Source: Burkholderia sp. Ax-1719
Lineage (GTDB): Bacteria; Pseudomonadota; Gammaproteobacteria; Burkholderiales; Burkholderiaceae
DNA length: 64,000 nucleotides
Reading direction: 5' to 3'
Assembly (NCBI RefSeq): GCF_011753055.1
Contig: NZ_VWWJ01000001.1
Location: 62,001-126,000 of the forward strand
A model generated the notes under the pieces. The model did not search any database, was not told where the DNA came from, and saw only the letters and a list, made by a program, of their open reading frames with translations. Positions within the stretch are counted from its first letter, which is position 1, and every line of letters starts with the position of its first letter. Positions 1 to 6,378 of the stretch are shown here, one piece after another. Both the position numbers and the translations under genes were made by a program.

Positions 1-534
1 CCGCGCCTGCTCGGGCCATCGTGTGGGAGCGTGTTCGCCTCCAGCGGCGCGGCGCTCGCCACGGCTGACTGCTATGCGCGCGCCACAGGCGCATTCGACA
101 TCGTCATGGTGCCGGGGTCCCCACTCGCCGATACCACGCCCGATCATCGGCAAGTGGTTGAATGGCTGCGCCATGCGGGCGCCACCACGCCGCGCATCGC
201 CAGCCTCTCCAGCGGCGCCCTGCTGGTCGCACGCGCGGGCCTTGCCGACAAGCATTGGATAACCACGCAAAGGCGTTACGTAAGGCGCCTCGCCGACGAA
301 TATCCCTCCACCCATGTATTCGCAAGCGAAGCCTGTGTGAAGGACGGCAATCTCTATTCGTCGGGCAGCGCGCGCGCCGGCTTGCATCTCGCGCTGGCGC
401 TCGTCAGGGAAGACCTGGGCGCGCGGACCGCCGATCAGATCGGCGTTTCGTTAGGTTTGCCTGTACAGGCGGCGGATACGTCCGCCGCGCGTTCGAACCC
501 ACTGGACAAGGCTGCACGATGGACGCCGACCTGA
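1..534 (+). CDS. GlxA-like DJ-1/PfpI domain protein, 5' partial, no AraC domain
   Basis: The frame is open from the first base, so the gene begins upstream of the window. The visible 177 residues match the second half of the DJ-1/PfpI domain of GlxA/FtrA-type regulators: VMVPGS, then VVEWLRHAG, then SLSSGALLVARAGLADKHWITT, and a closing GVSLGLPV. In the family this is followed by an AraC-type helix-turn-helix of about 100 residues; here the protein stops about 20 residues later and no such domain appears in any frame downstream. The usual nucleophile-elbow Cys is replaced by Ser (SLSSGA). The last 16 bases overlap the ArsR gene, suggesting translational coupling. It could be a regulator truncated by an old deletion or a stand-alone ligand-binding domain. 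Confidence 0.7.
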   Translation, partial: PRLLGPSCGSVFASSGAALATADCYARATGAFDIVMVPGSPLADTTPDHRQVVEWLRHAGATTPRIASLSSGALLVARAGLADKHWITTQRRYVRRLADEYPSTHVFASEACVKDGNLYSSGSARAGLHLALALVREDLGARTADQIGVSLGLPVQAADTSAARSNPLDKAARWTPT

Positions 535-815
535 TCCACAAGGCGCTCGCCAATCCGCTGCGCCGCGAGATCCTCGCATGGTTGAAAACGCCGCGCGAGG
601 CCTTTGCGGCGAGCTATATCGACCTGGGCCACGGCGTGCCCGTCGGCGCGATCCAGCAACGCAGCGGTCTTGCACAATCGACCGTTTCAGCACATCTTGC
701 CGCGCTGGTCGACTCCGGATTGCTGCTCTGCACACGCGTGGGTCAATGGACCTTCCTCGCGCGCAACGAAGCGCTCATACGCGCTTTCGCCGCGCAGCTC
801 CACCAGCAACTTTAG
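519..815 (+). CDS. ArsR-family winged-helix regulator
   Basis: 98 residues from ATG at 519, overlapping the end of the preceding gene. The chain is a small winged-helix: ALANPLRREILAWLK (helix 1), a loop with PREAFAASYIDLGHG, the recognition region RSGLAQSTVSAHLAALVDSGLL, then a wing (CTRVGQWTFLARN) and a C-terminal dimer helix. No CxC metal-binding motif of classical ArsR is visible, so it is unlikely to be a metal sensor of that type. The loop between helix 1 and the HTH resembles the other ArsR protein of this window (40592-40891), suggesting the same subfamily. The coupled arrangement suggests a link to the upstream DJ-1-like protein; target unknown. Confidence 0.8.
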   Translation: MDADLIHKALANPLRREILAWLKTPREAFAASYIDLGHGVPVGAIQQRSGLAQSTVSAHLAALVDSGLLLCTRVGQWTFLARNEALIRAFAAQLHQQL

Positions 816-894
816 GTCTCGAACCCAGCACCTTGCCGAGCGGCTGGAACTGGAAGGCAGATACTGAATGCCAGTCGTTTTTATTCAGAATAAT

Positions 895-918
895 GTCTTT
901 AAATCGCAATTTAAAGAC
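895..918. promoter_or_regulatory. 24-bp AT-rich perfect inverted repeat
   Basis: GTCTTTAAAT, spacer CGCA, then ATTTAAAGAC: ten paired bases on each side of a 4-nt loop. It sits 80 bp after the ArsR gene and just upstream of the promoter of the next gene, inside an AT-rich island that contrasts with the GC-rich surroundings. It lacks a following T-run, so an operator (perhaps of the ArsR protein) is at least as likely as a terminator. Function is inference. Confidence 0.5.
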
Positions 919-967
919 CACCTTATCTAAACCTTAAGCATTGCCATAGTTACAAAAAATATACTTC

Positions 968-995
968 TAAAGCACAATTAAAGCGCCGCCGATAA
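968..995 (+). promoter_or_regulatory. Sigma-28 (FliA)-like promoter
   Basis: TAAAGCAC at 968-975, a 12-nt spacer, and GCCGATAA at 988-995. The downstream element is an exact match to the E. coli FliA -10 consensus and the upstream one begins with the TAAA core; the consensus spacer is 11. A start near 1002 would give a leader of about 40 nt ending in GGGAGAA before the ATG at 1041. The same geometry with 12-nt spacer occurs upstream of the chemoreceptor at 13885. Confidence 0.55.
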
Positions 996-1040
996 AGCAA
1001 ATGCCGTATTCCGGCGTTTCATTTAATCGGGAGAAATTCG

Positions 1041-1352
1041 ATGGCAATTCAAGCGGTTTCCGGCCAGGCACTGGCGACGAATGTCGCAACGGCCACCACC
1101 ACCAACAACGGACAATCGGCGCAAACCAGCGCCACGGCCCAATCGTCCAGCGCAACGCAAACGCAAAGCTCAACGACACCTGCACAAAGCACGTCGTCGT
1201 CGGCTTCTTATTCGGTCAAGATCAGCAATGCCGCGCGCGCGGCATTGGCCGAGGCGACCGAGACTTCGGTTCAGACAGCGCAGGAAGCCAATCGCGGCGA
1301 TCTGCAGGCGCAGCGCCTGCAGGCCAGGGAACAGGCCAACAAGATCGGTTAA
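1041..1352 (+). CDS. Small Ala/Thr/Ser-rich protein, putative flagellar-regulon member
   Basis: 103 residues, no signal peptide or membrane segment. Residues 10-55 are low complexity (Ala, Thr, Ser, Gln). The C-terminal half has a conserved-looking core, SYSVKISNAARAALAEATET, then a charged helix (QEANRGDLQAQRLQAREQANK). I do not recognise a named family; short proteins with a V-K-[IL]-S-x-A-A core occur in Burkholderiaceae. A GGGAGAA Shine-Dalgarno lies 6 nt before the ATG. The sigma-28-like promoter immediately upstream suggests expression with flagellar class III genes, but no flagellar gene is adjacent. Function unknown. Confidence 0.75.
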   Translation: MAIQAVSGQALATNVATATTTNNGQSAQTSATAQSSSATQTQSSTTPAQSTSSSASYSVKISNAARAALAEATETSVQTAQEANRGDLQAQRLQAREQANKIG

Positions 1353-1363
1353 GTTTTGAAGCG

Positions 1364-1393
1364 GCTCCCGCTTGCATGTATTGAAGCGGGAGC
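1364..1393. terminator. Hairpin between convergent genes
   Basis: GCTCCCGCTT, 10-nt loop, AAGCGGGAGC: a perfect 10-bp stem between the small protein ending at 1352 and the DUF347 gene ending at 1419 on the other strand. The plus strand has no T-run after it; on the minus strand a short TTTT follows about 10 nt later. A bidirectional terminator is the natural reading but it is not canonical. Confidence 0.4.
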
Positions 1394-1418
1394 GCTGCTG
1401 AAGTGCGCGGAGAAAGAA

Positions 1419-2207
1419 TCAGCGCGTACGTCGTGCCGCGCGTTGCGGAATCAGTACGAGGCAAGCGACGATAAACGCCAGCAGAATGCCCGAAGCATAC
1501 AGGCGGCTCACCGCCAGGCCGCCCTGCGCTACCGGCTTGTCGAGCAGATCGCCCAGGGTCGCGCCCAGCGGCCGCGTGAGCACGAAGGCGGCCCAGAACA
1601 GCAGCGTGCGCGATACGCGCGTGCCCAGCCACAGCAGGCCAACAATCACGATACCCACACCGAAGATTGCTGCGCCCACCTCGAACCCGAGCCCAAGGCC
1701 GCCGCGATCGTCGTCGGCGACCCAATCGCCCAGCGCGGTGCCCAGCGTCTGCGAAAACAGAATGGTGATCCAGTAGAACCATTCGACGCGCGGCGTGACG
1801 ACGCTTTCCACCGCCACCGTGCCTTCCGAGCGATACCAGATGCCCAGACTCGCTGCCAGCAGCGCGACGATGACGGTGACGCCGCCGGGATAGCCCACGC
1901 CCAGCGAGCGATCGCAGAAGTCCGCCAGGGTGGTGCCGAGTGTCGTGGTCGCGATGATGGTCGCCCAGTAGAGCCAGGCGTTGAAGCGCTCCGCGCGAAC
2001 CTGCGCGAAAACCAGCGCAATGAATGCAACGAGAAAGATCAGTGTGCCGACGAGATAACCCAGATTCAGCGACATGGTGACCCAGTCGCCGCCGGTTTCT
2101 CCCAGCGTGGTCGCCGCGATCTTGATGATCCAGAAACCGAGCGTGAGCGCGGGCACCTTGCTCAGCGCCTGCTCGGGAGTGAGCGTGACATTGGCGGTCG
2201 AATTCAT
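1419..2207 (-). CDS. DUF347 four-repeat membrane protein (COG4705 type)
   Basis: 262 residues, almost entirely hydrophobic, organised as four repeats each carrying the signature [TP]LGxxxxD: TLGETGGD at 34-41, TLGTTLAD at 89-96, TLGTALGD at 154-161 and PLGATLGD at 213-220. This matches Pfam DUF347, described as four tandem two-TM repeats with a conserved Trp, so about eight membrane helices are expected. The buried acidic residues at equivalent repeat positions suggest a transporter or channel, which is inference. I start at the ATG at 2207 because GGAGA lies 9-13 nt upstream; an upstream ATG at 2222 (5 more residues) lacks a Shine-Dalgarno. No operon partner is visible. Confidence 0.85.
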   Translation of the reverse strand: MNSTANVTLTPEQALSKVPALTLGFWIIKIAATTLGETGGDWVTMSLNLGYLVGTLIFLVAFIALVFAQVRAERFNAWLYWATIIATTTLGTTLADFCDRSLGVGYPGGVTVIVALLAASLGIWYRSEGTVAVESVVTPRVEWFYWITILFSQTLGTALGDWVADDDRGGLGLGFEVGAAIFGVGIVIVGLLWLGTRVSRTLLFWAAFVLTRPLGATLGDLLDKPVAQGGLAVSRLYASGILLAFIVACLVLIPQRAARRTR

Positions 2208-2330
2208 GGGCGCGGTCTCCATCTTGCCGATGGTGGGAATGGAAACTATCGACTGTATTCAACAGCGCCTTAACCTGGCCTTAAGCCGGATTTAAGGTGA
2301 ACGGCCCGTGCACCCATTACAACGGATTTA

Positions 2331-2591
2331 TTACTCCAGATCGCCAAACAGATCCGGCACCGAATGCGAACCGAGCGGATCGGGAACCGTCCCCGCCCTC
2401 ACTTGTGCGAGCACATCAGCGGGCAACCATTGCTCTTCCAGCGCGCCCAGGCCGCCTTCGATCAACTGCTGCAGAAAATACGACGGCTTGCGGCCGGTCG
2501 TGTCAGCCAGCAAGCGCAATCTGCGCTCGATGGCCGGATCGACGCGCACCGCGACGACTTTCAACTTCTCCGCACTTTTTTTCCTGCCCAA
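2331..2591 (-). CDS. Ribbon-helix-helix antitoxin-like protein, orphan
   Basis: 86 residues from a TTG start at 2591 with GGAG six bases upstream. The N-terminal part, KKSAEKLKVVAVRVDPAIERRLRLLADTTGRKPSYFLQQLIE, is a ribbon-helix-helix domain of the RelB/DinJ/CopG kind; the tail is acidic (VPDPLGSHSVPDLFGDLE), as expected of a toxin-wrapping segment. In the family the toxin gene (RelE/ParE) follows directly; here 2223-2330 is too short and no RelE/ParE-like frame is present. The open frame extends upstream to 2702, but that part crosses the terminator hairpin at 2645-2683 and is not protein-like. Either a solitary regulator or a remnant of a toxin-antitoxin pair. Confidence 0.7.
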   Translation of the reverse strand: MGRKKSAEKLKVVAVRVDPAIERRLRLLADTTGRKPSYFLQQLIEGGLGALEEQWLPADVLAQVRAGTVPDPLGSHSVPDLFGDLE

Positions 2592-2644
2592 CGTGTACTC
2601 CGTGCTCTCGCCTGCGTGGATTGCGCGCGTTGCAATCGCCCATG

Positions 2645-2683
2645 AAAAAACCCGCGAAAGCATGACGCATTCGCGGGTTTCTT
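2645..2683 (-). terminator. Intrinsic terminator after tRNA-Leu
   Basis: Stem CCCGCGAA/TTCGCGGG (2651-2658 with 2670-2677), 11-nt loop, followed on the minus strand by a run of six T. It lies about 45 nt beyond the 3' end of the tRNA gene and just upstream of the antitoxin-like gene, so it separates the two transcripts. Confidence 0.8.
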
Positions 2684-2725
2684 GTAATCCGGACAAGGCC
2701 ATTCAAGACCTTGCTGGATGAATTC

Positions 2726-2810
2726 TGGTGCCGACGGCGAGACTCGAACTCGCACAGCTTTCGCCACTACCCCCTCAAGATAGCGTGTCTACCAATTTCA
2801 CCACGTCGGC
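2726..2810 (-). tRNA. tRNA-Leu (anticodon GAG)
   Basis: 85 nt on the minus strand. The acceptor GCCGACG pairs with CGTCGGC, followed by an encoded ACCA end. The D arm contains AAATTGGTAGA, the anticodon stem CTATC/GGTAG encloses loop TTGAGGG with anticodon GAG (reads CUC), a long variable arm follows (typical of class II tRNA-Leu), and the T arm contains GTTCGAGTC. All features of a functional tRNA-Leu are present. Confidence 0.96.
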
Positions 2811-2927
2811 ATTTCCTGCAAGCGGATCGCTCCGTTTGCTTATTCCCTGCTAGCGCTTCGAACAAGTCGTTGCTGTGCAAGGGATCGGCATTGTATCGAG
2901 TCCTTCTGGATTTTTGAAGGCCCGCAC

Positions 2928-2953
2928 GAAAAAAATCTGAAAATTTTTTTCAG
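2928..2953. other. A/T-tract inverted repeat
   Basis: GAAAAAAAT, 6-nt loop, ATTTTTTTC (9-bp perfect arms, 2928-2936 and 2943-2951), overlapping a second short dyad CTGAAAA/TTTTCAG (2937-2953). It lies about 30 bp beyond the stop of the hydrolase gene and may help end its transcription on the minus strand, though an A/T-only stem is weak. It could also be a binding site in the upstream region of tRNA-Leu. Confidence 0.35.
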
Positions 2954-2980
2954 CCGTGTGAAAGTGCCTGAAAAAGCGGC

Positions 2981-3781
2981 TCAATCCTCAAGCGTCTGGA
3001 GAAATTCCGCCACCATCGCCGCGACCTGCGCTTCCTGCTCGCGATGCGGAACATGGCGCACACCCTCCATGACGGCCGCACGCCCGGGGCCGCTCACACA
3101 CGATGCGATGCGCTCGGGATGCACGCGCGTGCCGTATTCGTCGAGGCTGCCGTGAATTGCCAGCGTTGGGCACGTTACGCGAGGCAACACCGCATCGAGC
3201 GACCAGTCGGCGAATTCAGGCGAGAGCCACGTTTCGATCCACGCATCCAGCACCCATTGCGTCTTGTCGCCGTGATAGCGCGCGAGACGCGCGAATTGCG
3301 CGGCATCGCGAAACTGGGTTTGCGCAGCGCGAATGCCGGCGAGCGTCCGGTCTTCCACGAAAGTCTGCGCAGCCTCGGTCACGAGTGCCGCGCATTGCCC
3401 GGCATGCTGCGCCGCGCATTCGACTGCCATTCCGCCGCCCACGCTATGGCCGAAGGCGATAAAGCGTTCGATGTCCAGTTGCTCGCATAGTGCCGGGAAA
3501 AAGCGCGCGGCTTCGTCGCGCACGAACTGCGCGCCGAGCCGGTCTACACGCGCATCCGAAGCGCCAAAACCCGCGCGATCGTAAGCGATCACACGCCGGT
3601 TCGTTGCGCGCGCAAGGGTTTGCGGAAATGCGCCCCAGAGCGTGACGCAGCCCAGCGAGTCGTGCAGCAACACGATGGGGGCGCGCCCCGCGTGATCGCC
3701 GTATGTCCAGCTACACGCGAACAGCTTGCCCGTGGGGCCGGCAATCCAGTGGTCCTGCGTCAGCGCCTGTGTCTCGTTCAT
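2981..3781 (-). CDS. Alpha/beta hydrolase
   Basis: 266 residues, cytosolic, usual length for a single-domain alpha/beta hydrolase. The order of motifs fits the fold: oxyanion strand IVLLHDSLG (36-44), YDRAGFGASD (67-76), nucleophile elbow GHSVGG with Ser113, acid Asp214 in IHGSLDEYG, and base His243 or His246 in GVRHVPHREQ. No lid domain characteristic enough to name a substrate is seen; esterase, lactonase or C-C hydrolase are all possible. The gene stands alone, transcribed toward the tRNA and away from azlD, from which it is separated by about 55 bp. Confidence 0.88.
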   Translation of the reverse strand: MNETQALTQDHWIAGPTGKLFACSWTYGDHAGRAPIVLLHDSLGCVTLWGAFPQTLARATNRRVIAYDRAGFGASDARVDRLGAQFVRDEAARFFPALCEQLDIERFIAFGHSVGGGMAVECAAQHAGQCAALVTEAAQTFVEDRTLAGIRAAQTQFRDAAQFARLARYHGDKTQWVLDAWIETWLSPEFADWSLDAVLPRVTCPTLAIHGSLDEYGTRVHPERIASCVSGPGRAAVMEGVRHVPHREQEAQVAAMVAEFLQTLED

Positions 3782-3836
3782 TGTTATGCGATGTACGTGG
3801 TCGATTGAAGTCGGCCGACGATATCAACAGAAAACG

Positions 3837-4145
3837 TCAGCCGAACAGATGCCTCAGTATGCCTGTTGCGGCCACGCCGATCAGCACCGTCGGCAGCAAC
3901 GAAAGCCGCGTCGCGGCAAACAGCGTGATGGCGAGCGCCGCGAGATCGGCGAGATCGCGCGAGACGAACGCCGGCGCGATCACCGAAATCAGCACGCAGC
4001 CCGGCACGTTCTCCATCACCGCGCGCATGCGCGGGCTGAGCGTGCGATCACGCAGCGCGACGTAACCGATGATGCGCGTGAGGTAGGTCGTCACCGCCAT
4101 CAGGAAAATGGTCGCCAGGGTGGCGATCGTGTTGCCTTCAAGCAT
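3837..4145 (-). CDS. azlD: AzlD, branched-chain amino acid exporter small subunit
   Basis: 102 residues with about four hydrophobic segments. The opening LATIFLMAVTTYLTRIIGYVAL and the central PGCVLISVIAPAF are typical of the AzlD family, which pairs with AzlC to export branched-chain amino acids across the inner membrane. Its ATG at 4145 overlaps the end of azlC by 8 nt, so translation is coupled and the two subunits are co-produced. Regulation is probably by the divergent Lrp-type gene upstream of azlC. Confidence 0.92.
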   Translation of the reverse strand: MLEGNTIATLATIFLMAVTTYLTRIIGYVALRDRTLSPRMRAVMENVPGCVLISVIAPAFVSRDLADLAALAITLFAATRLSLLPTVLIGVAATGILRHLFG

Positions 4146-4869
4146 GGCCCGGCTCCCGCAGCACGGCCGTCAGGAGGCCAGCGCACGCGCCTGCTGCCAC
4201 ATACCACGCGCCCGGCACGTAAAGGTAGGTCACAGCTGCCACCACGAGACTCACGATCCACGGCAGGCTTGCACGCACGCCCTTCCACATGCCCTTGAGC
4301 AGCACCAGAAAAACAGCGGTGAAAGCCATGTCGAACCCATAGCGCTGCACGTCGCCGAGTACCGGCCCGAGCACCGCGCCCAGCGCCGTGAACGACACCC
4401 ACGTAAGCCACAGATTGATCGCGACGCCCATGTAATAGGCCATGCTGACGCGCCCGGTGCCATTGACCTTCGCGTCGGCCATCGCCATCGCCCAGCTTTC
4501 GTCGCACATCAGGAACAGCGCGGGCAGCGCACGGCGCAGCGGCACATGGCGGATATATTGCGCAAACGCCGCGCTCATCAGGATATGGCGCGCGTTGACA
4601 AGAAACGACATCGCGACAATCAGCGCGATATGCGGCGGCGAGGTCCACAGGCGCACCGCGGTGAATTCGGAACCCCCTGCGAAATTCACGCCGGTCATCA
4701 GCGGAACTTCGATATTGCTCAGGCCCTTTTGCGCGGCCTGGGCGCCCAGCACCAGCGCAAACGGGATGAAACCCAGCATGATGGGCAGCGCGGCGCGCAT
4801 ACCGCGCGCGACTTCGGAGGTATCGATGGAACGCCGCGCGGAGGCGGCAGAGGTAGGCACACTGCTCAT
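4138..4869 (-). CDS. azlC: AzlC, branched-chain amino acid exporter large subunit
   Basis: 243 residues from ATG at 4869 (sequence MSSVPTSAA). The chain has multiple membrane helices and AzlC signatures: GMRAALPIMLGFIPFALVLG, NFAGGSEFTAVRLW, and NARHILMSAAFAQYI. With AzlD it forms a two-component exporter of the LIV-E type (BrnFE-like). The frame remains open to 5001, but that region is the intergenic space shared with the Lrp-family gene and lacks protein-like composition; the chosen start has AGGA about 12 nt upstream. Branched-chain specificity is by family; other amino acids or analogues are possible. Confidence 0.9.
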   Translation of the reverse strand: MSSVPTSAASARRSIDTSEVARGMRAALPIMLGFIPFALVLGAQAAQKGLSNIEVPLMTGVNFAGGSEFTAVRLWTSPPHIALIVAMSFLVNARHILMSAAFAQYIRHVPLRRALPALFLMCDESWAMAMADAKVNGTGRVSMAYYMGVAINLWLTWVSFTALGAVLGPVLGDVQRYGFDMAFTAVFLVLLKGMWKGVRASLPWIVSLVVAAVTYLYVPGAWYVAAGACAGLLTAVLREPGHA

Positions 4870-4954
4870 GATAATTACAATTCCTGCAAAGGCGATATTT
4901 TCTGCTGAACGCGTTCGAATCGGGTTGCGTTGTGGCCATGCAGGCGCGAGAATT

Positions 4955-4969
4955 TGGCATTCAATGCCA
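4955..4969. promoter_or_regulatory. 15-bp dyad, candidate Lrp-family operator
   Basis: TGGCATT, central C, AATGCCA: a perfect 7-bp dyad around one base. It lies 20 bp before the start of the Lrp-family gene and 86 bp before azlC, in the 120-bp divergent region. Lrp/AsnC proteins typically bind about 15-bp dyads, so it is a good candidate for the site of the adjacent regulator. Confidence 0.55.
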
Positions 4970-4989
4970 CGATTGAGCAAAATATCGAT

Positions 4990-5460
4990 ATGGAAAGCCA
5001 TCTGAAGCTCGACGCCATCGACCGCCGCATCCTCAACGCCCTGCAGCGCGACGGCCGTTTGCAGAACGTCGATCTCGCCCAGCAGGTGGGGCTGTCGCCG
5101 TCACCATGTCTGCGGCGCGTGCGTTTGCTCGAAGACGCGGGCGTGATCGAAAAGTACGTGGCCGTGCTCGATCCGGCCAAAGTCGGCAAGGCGCTGACGG
5201 TCTTCGCGCGCGTGTGGCTCAAGGGGCAGGATGCGCATACGGTAGACAGTTTCGCCGAGGCCGTGCGCCAGTTTCCCGACGTGGTCGAGTGTCATCTGAT
5301 GGCGGGCGACTGCGACTTTCTACTGCGCATTGTGGCGGCGGATCTCGATGAATATCGGCGTTTCCTGATGGAATATCTGACGCGTATTCCCGGCGTGCAA
5401 AGCGTCAAGACCGATATTCCCATGCAGAAAATCAAGCTCACATCCGAAATTCCCATGTGA
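4990..5460 (+). CDS. Lrp/AsnC-family regulator
   Basis: 156 residues from ATG at 4990 (MESHLKLDAIDRRIL). The N-terminal helix-turn-helix contains RDGRLQNVDLAQQVGLSPSPCLRRVRLLEDAGVI, a strong Lrp signature, followed by the linker YVAVLDPAKVG and a RAM ligand-binding domain with VVECHLMAGDCDFLLRIV and the C-terminal GVQSVKTDIPM. Such proteins form octamers that respond to amino acids. Divergent placement from azlCD strongly suggests it controls that exporter in response to branched-chain amino acids, as with BrnF/Lrp pairs. The upstream start at 4930 is rejected as it would include the putative operator. Confidence 0.92.
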   Translation: MESHLKLDAIDRRILNALQRDGRLQNVDLAQQVGLSPSPCLRRVRLLEDAGVIEKYVAVLDPAKVGKALTVFARVWLKGQDAHTVDSFAEAVRQFPDVVECHLMAGDCDFLLRIVAADLDEYRRFLMEYLTRIPGVQSVKTDIPMQKIKLTSEIPM

Positions 5461-5625
5461 GGTAATGCACAGACATATTCGACAATATGCAGGGTGATTT
5501 GTGTTTGACAATGCCTGACAGTCCCGCGCGCGTGCCTCGCTGATAATGCCAAAAACAACCGGTGGCTCACTTCATAAGCCTGCTTATTGAATTTCGAATC
5601 AGGCGCAGGAGCGGGCCGACCGGTC

Positions 5626-6369
5626 ATGACAGGCATTACAGCCACACGCAGAGACCTCATGCCCAACAAGATCGCCTTCACGAAGCGCGTGATTTACGCT
5701 GCGCGCGCCCGTCCTCATCCGCCGCCGCTGAAATGGCGCACACATCGCACGTCGATACTGCCCACGCGTTTGCGCAGCGAGCGGCAAAGTCTGATCAGCC
5801 GCATTCGCGAACTGGAAGCGGAAAATGCGGCGCTTGCCGAACTCTCGGTAACCGACGCGCTCACCGGCGTGTATAACCGGCGTTATCTGGAAGTGGTGCT
5901 GGCGCATGACGCGCGATTGCGCGAGCGTACGCATACGGCGGCGCTCTGCGTTTTCGATATCGACCATTTCAAGCTCATCAACGACACGCATGGCCACAAC
6001 GCGGGCGACCGCGTGCTGCGCGCCGTCGCGCGCGCGGTGACCGGCGGCTTGCGCAGCAGCGACGATTATCTGTTCAGGCTGGGCGGCGATGAATTCTGCG
6101 TGCTGCTGTTTGCCGCGTCGGCGGGCGAAACGCTGCGCGCGGTGCAGTGCCTGCAACAGGCGGTGAGAACGCTGGAGCCGCCACAACGCGAACTACAAGG
6201 CCACACGCTGACGATCAGCATGGGCGTCGCGTTGCGTGCGCGCAGGCAAGGTCATGCGCCAGAGCACGAGCCGCCGGCCACACCGTGGGACATGTATCAG
6301 CGCGCCGATCAGATGCTCTATGCGGCGAAGCGCGCCGGGCGCGACCGGATCGAGTTCACGACCGTTTGA
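5626..6369 (+). CDS. Diguanylate cyclase (GGDEF)
   Basis: 247 residues from ATG at 5626; ATG at 5659 is also possible. A basic N-terminal stretch without membrane segments leads through a short coiled coil (SLISRIRELEAENAALAELS) into a GGDEF domain: DALTGVYNRRYL, the metal-binding FDIDHFKLIND at 110-120, and the intact active site RLGGDEF with GGDEF at 153-157. The enzyme should make cyclic di-GMP from GTP. The inhibitory I-site is not canonical: it reads RSSDD before YLFRL, so Arg and Asp are one residue out of the RxxD register. No sensory domain is visible, so control may come by dimerisation through the coiled coil. Confidence 0.88.
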   Translation: MTGITATRRDLMPNKIAFTKRVIYAARARPHPPPLKWRTHRTSILPTRLRSERQSLISRIRELEAENAALAELSVTDALTGVYNRRYLEVVLAHDARLRERTHTAALCVFDIDHFKLINDTHGHNAGDRVLRAVARAVTGGLRSSDDYLFRLGGDEFCVLLFAASAGETLRAVQCLQQAVRTLEPPQRELQGHTLTISMGVALRARRQGHAPEHEPPATPWDMYQRADQMLYAAKRAGRDRIEFTTV

Positions 6370-6378
6370 GGCTGCATT

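Noticed and set aside
2592..2702. Longer N-terminus for the antitoxin-like gene
   Set aside because: The extra segment is read across the tRNA terminator hairpin and lacks protein-like composition.
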